DNA from: Butyricicoccus sp. Marseille-Q5471
GTDB lineage: Bacteria; Bacillota; Clostridia; Oscillospirales; Butyricicoccaceae
Assembly: GCF_951230135.1 (NCBI RefSeq)
Contig: NZ_CATNVC010000001.1
Span: 202,746 to 266,745, forward strand
Direction of reading: 5' to 3'
Length of the DNA: 64,000 nucleotides
Position 1 is the stretch's first letter, and the number at the start of each line of letters is the position of its first letter. The notes beneath the pieces are model-generated. The model did not search any database. It saw only the letters and a list, made by a program, of their open reading frames with translations, and had not been told where the DNA came from. Below, one piece after another: positions 61,798 to 64,000 of this stretch. A program made the translations under genes and the position numbers.

Positions 61798-62943
61798 TTG
61801 CAAACGATTTATCTCGATCATGCGGCCACCTCGTTCCCCAAGCCGCACGAAGTTGCCGAAGCCATGACACGCTATGTGGAGACCGTCGGGGCGACCATCA
61901 ACCGCTCGATTTACGGCGCGGCGCTGGAAGCAGAGCTTACGACGCTTGCTTTGCGCGAGCAGCTCTGCCGCCTGTTCGGACTGGACGACCCATCCTGCGT
62001 CATCCTTACTGCGGGCGCGACAATGGCGCTCAATCAGGCAATCAGCGGCTTTCTGCATCCGGGCGACCATGTTCTGGTCAGCGGGATGGAGCACAACGCC
62101 GTCATGCGGCCGCTCCTGCGTCTGCCGGACGTGTCCTGCACCCGTGTCCCCTGCGACCGCACGGGCAAGCTGGAACTCTCTGCCCTGCCCGCGCTCGTGC
62201 AGCCGAATACACGGCTGTTCGTGCTGTCGCACGCGTCAAACGTCTGCGGCACGCTACAGGATGCGGCTGCGGTGGGTGCGTTTTGCCAGTCGCACGGCAT
62301 CGCCTTCGTGCTCGATGGGGCGCAGACAGCAGGGCATCTTGACCTTGATTTTGGAGCACTCGGCCTGTCCGCCCTCGCCGTTCCGGGGCACAAGGGTCTG
62401 CTCGGCCCGCAGGGCATCGGCGCACTGCTGCTGACGCGGGACTTTGCCGCGCAGCTCACCCCGCTGATTGCGGGCGGCACGGGCAGCGCGTCCGACGCTG
62501 AGGACATGCCCCCCTTCCTGCCCGATCGGCTGGAAGCAGGCACGCCCAATCTGCCCGGCATCTACGGCTGGCAGGCTGCGCTGACCGTGCTGGAGCAGCA
62601 AGGCATTCGAAACCGCCGCGCACGCGAAACCGCGCTGACCCGTCGCTTTTTGGACGGACTTGCCACCATTCCGGCGGTTTCTCTCGTCGGTACGCGTGAT
62701 TTAGACGCGCGGGTCGGCGTAATCGCCGTCGATTTTCACCGACTGGACAACGCTGACGCAAGCGATCGGCTTGCCACCGAATACGGCGTACTCACCCGAT
62801 GCGGTCTGCACTGCGCACCCGCCGCGCACCGAACGCTCGGCACATTTCCGCGCGGCGTGGTTCGCTTTTCGCTCGGATACACCACGACAGAAGCGGAAAT
62901 CGACGCGGCGCTTGACGCGATTCGCGCCGTCAGCGCAGGCTGA
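61798..62943 (+). CDS. Cysteine desulfurase / selenocysteine lyase-like aminotransferase (class V)
   Basis: 381 residues from a TTG start at 61798, eight bases after AGGAG, giving QTIYLDHAATSFPKP, the typical beginning. PLP-binding features: GATMALNQAI, SHASNVCGTLQ, FVLDGAQTAGH and the lysine in VPGHKGLLGPQGIGALL (about 202). The catalytic cysteine loop is GVLTRCGLHCAPAAHRTLG near 345. With yedE, yedF and selD around it, release of selenium from selenocysteine or of sulfur from cysteine is the likely role. Confidence 0.92.
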   Translation: MQTIYLDHAATSFPKPHEVAEAMTRYVETVGATINRSIYGAALEAELTTLALREQLCRLFGLDDPSCVILTAGATMALNQAISGFLHPGDHVLVSGMEHNAVMRPLLRLPDVSCTRVPCDRTGKLELSALPALVQPNTRLFVLSHASNVCGTLQDAAAVGAFCQSHGIAFVLDGAQTAGHLDLDFGALGLSALAVPGHKGLLGPQGIGALLLTRDFAAQLTPLIAGGTGSASDAEDMPPFLPDRLEAGTPNLPGIYGWQAALTVLEQQGIRNRRARETALTRRFLDGLATIPAVSLVGTRDLDARVGVIAVDFHRLDNADASDRLATEYGVLTRCGLHCAPAAHRTLGTFPRGVVRFSLGYTTTEAEIDAALDAIRAVSAG

Positions 62944-63967
62944 TACGCACCCCGTCCCGCGGTGCTTCGACCGTGCCGATGCGCTGCGCACAGGGCACGA
63001 CCGCCGCAAGCTCATCAAGCAGTGCGTCCGCGTCCCCCGGCGCGACCGCCATCAGCAGGCCGCCCGAGGTCTGCGGATCGTAAAGCAAATCCTGCTTGGC
63101 AAGCGCGGTTTCGCCCGGGTCAACATACGGCTCGGCGAACTGCCGGTTGCGGTACATGCCCTCGGGAATCAGTCCCATCTCGGCAAACGAAACGGCCTCC
63201 TCCGGCAGGGAAATCTCGTCCACGCGGAGCGTGATGTGCACATCGCTTCCCTGCGCCATCTCGGTCAGATGTCCGAGCAGACCGAAGCCGGTCACATCGG
63301 TGCAGGCGTGCACCTCATAGCGCACCATTGCGTCCCGCGCGGCTTTGTTGAGCGTCGTCATCATCCGATACGCAAACTGTTCGCCCTCGTCAGAGAGCAT
63401 TTCCGCCTTTTTTGCCGTCATCAGCACCCCGATGCCGAGCGGCTTGGTCAGCAGCAGCACGTCCCCCGGTCTCGCTCCGCTGTTTTTCAGCACGCGGTCG
63501 GGATGGACAAAGCCGGTGACGCTCAGGCCGTACTTGGGTTCGTCGTCCAGAATGGTGTGTCCACCCGTGATGAGCGCACCCGCTTCGTACACCTTGTCGT
63601 AACCGCCGCGCAGCAGCTCGTGCACCGCGCTTTGCGGCATGGAGGCAGGCACAGCCATAATGTTGAGCGCAAGCCGCGGCTCGCCGCCCATCGCATACAC
63701 ATCGGACAGCGCATTGGCCGCGGCAATCTGCCCGAACAGGTACGGATCGTCCGCAATGGGTGGAAAAAAGTCCACCGTCTGTACGAGCGCAAGCTCGTCC
63801 GAGATGCGATAAACCGATGCATCGTCGCTCTTGTCAAAACCGACGAGCAAATTGGGATCGTGGTGGACACGCAGTCCCTCGAGCAGCCGGGCCAGCGTGC
63901 CTGCGCCGACCTTGGCGCCGCAGCCCGCGCATTTGGCGAGGTTAGTCAGCCGAATTTCCTCTTCCAT
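62930..63967 (-). CDS. selD: Selenide, water dikinase SelD
   Basis: 345 residues; makes selenophosphate from selenide and ATP for selenocysteine or selenouridine. The start at 63967 has GGAGG eight bases upstream; the GTG at 63976 lies within that site. The active-site region reads AGCGAKVGAGTLARLL, with cysteine where some SelD proteins have selenocysteine. VGFDKSDDASVYRISDELAL, TGGHTILDDEPKYGLSVTG and the late QTSGGLLMAV are typical. It overlaps the end of the desulfurase-like gene by 14 bases, convergently. No SelA, SelB or selenocysteine tRNA is in the window. Confidence 0.95.
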   Translation of the reverse strand: MEEEIRLTNLAKCAGCGAKVGAGTLARLLEGLRVHHDPNLLVGFDKSDDASVYRISDELALVQTVDFFPPIADDPYLFGQIAAANALSDVYAMGGEPRLALNIMAVPASMPQSAVHELLRGGYDKVYEAGALITGGHTILDDEPKYGLSVTGFVHPDRVLKNSGARPGDVLLLTKPLGIGVLMTAKKAEMLSDEGEQFAYRMMTTLNKAARDAMVRYEVHACTDVTGFGLLGHLTEMAQGSDVHITLRVDEISLPEEAVSFAEMGLIPEGMYRNRQFAEPYVDPGETALAKQDLLYDPQTSGGLLMAVAPGDADALLDELAAVVPCAQRIGTVEAPRDGVRISLR

Positions 63968-64000
63968 GTGGTTCACCTCCCCGTGAGCATCAAAATCGCC

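Overview
The window is about 64 kb from a GC-rich, spore-forming, anaerobic Clostridia genome, probably an Oscillospirales/Ruminococcaceae-type gut bacterium. This rests on the cotJ spore-coat operon, a monomeric [FeFe] hydrogenase, a rubredoxin, selenium genes and the codon style. No 16S or other definitive marker is present, so the assignment is inference.

Layout. (1) 1-2.9 kb is chromosome: mscL, a TSCPD protein, a HAD phosphatase, a TIGR01440-family protein, then cotJA-cotJB and the first codons of cotJC. (2) 2.86-10.17 kb is a compact integrative element (element A) inserted in cotJC. It carries a hydrogenase, an M23 peptidase, an amidase-holin pair, a PF06541 membrane protein, a rubredoxin and a large serine recombinase (LSR) next to its right end. 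Its two ends carry inverted arms that mark the attP site. (3) 10.17-10.27 kb is a second, in-frame slice of cotJC. (4) 10.27-59.43 kb is a second insertion (element B, single or composite). It holds an LSR, a complete type I-C CRISPR-Cas system (cas3-5-8c-7-4-1-2) with 80 repeats and 79 spacers, and then an apparently complete podovirus-like prophage whose own LSR lies at the right end. (5) 59.43-59.67 kb is a third in-frame slice of cotJC, cut off before the normal C terminus. (6) 59.7-64 kb holds a promoter-driven cobalamin riboswitch with no gene behind it, then a selenium locus: DUF3343 carrier, TusA/YedF, YedE, a cysteine desulfurase-like enzyme and SelD.

How it fits together. cotJC, a Mn-catalase-like coat gene, is split by two recombinase-bearing insertions and probably truncated a third time. 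The first two breaks rejoin in frame, as in other sporulation genes interrupted by excisable elements. The prophage reads mostly leftward from a divergent repressor/early promoter pair at 56.6 kb: early genes (methyltransferase, half-size sliding clamp, HUH Rep-like protein, late regulator), packaging and head genes (TerS, TerL, portal, scaffold, capsid), short-tail and ejection proteins, then lysis. A rightward KAP NTPase plus membrane protein cassette interrupts it and looks like lysogenic cargo. Between portal and scaffold lie two tandem stem structures whose arms differ by compensatory changes, a candidate unrecognised phage RNA element. Start codons below were chosen by ribosome-binding-site position where this differs from the longest frame.
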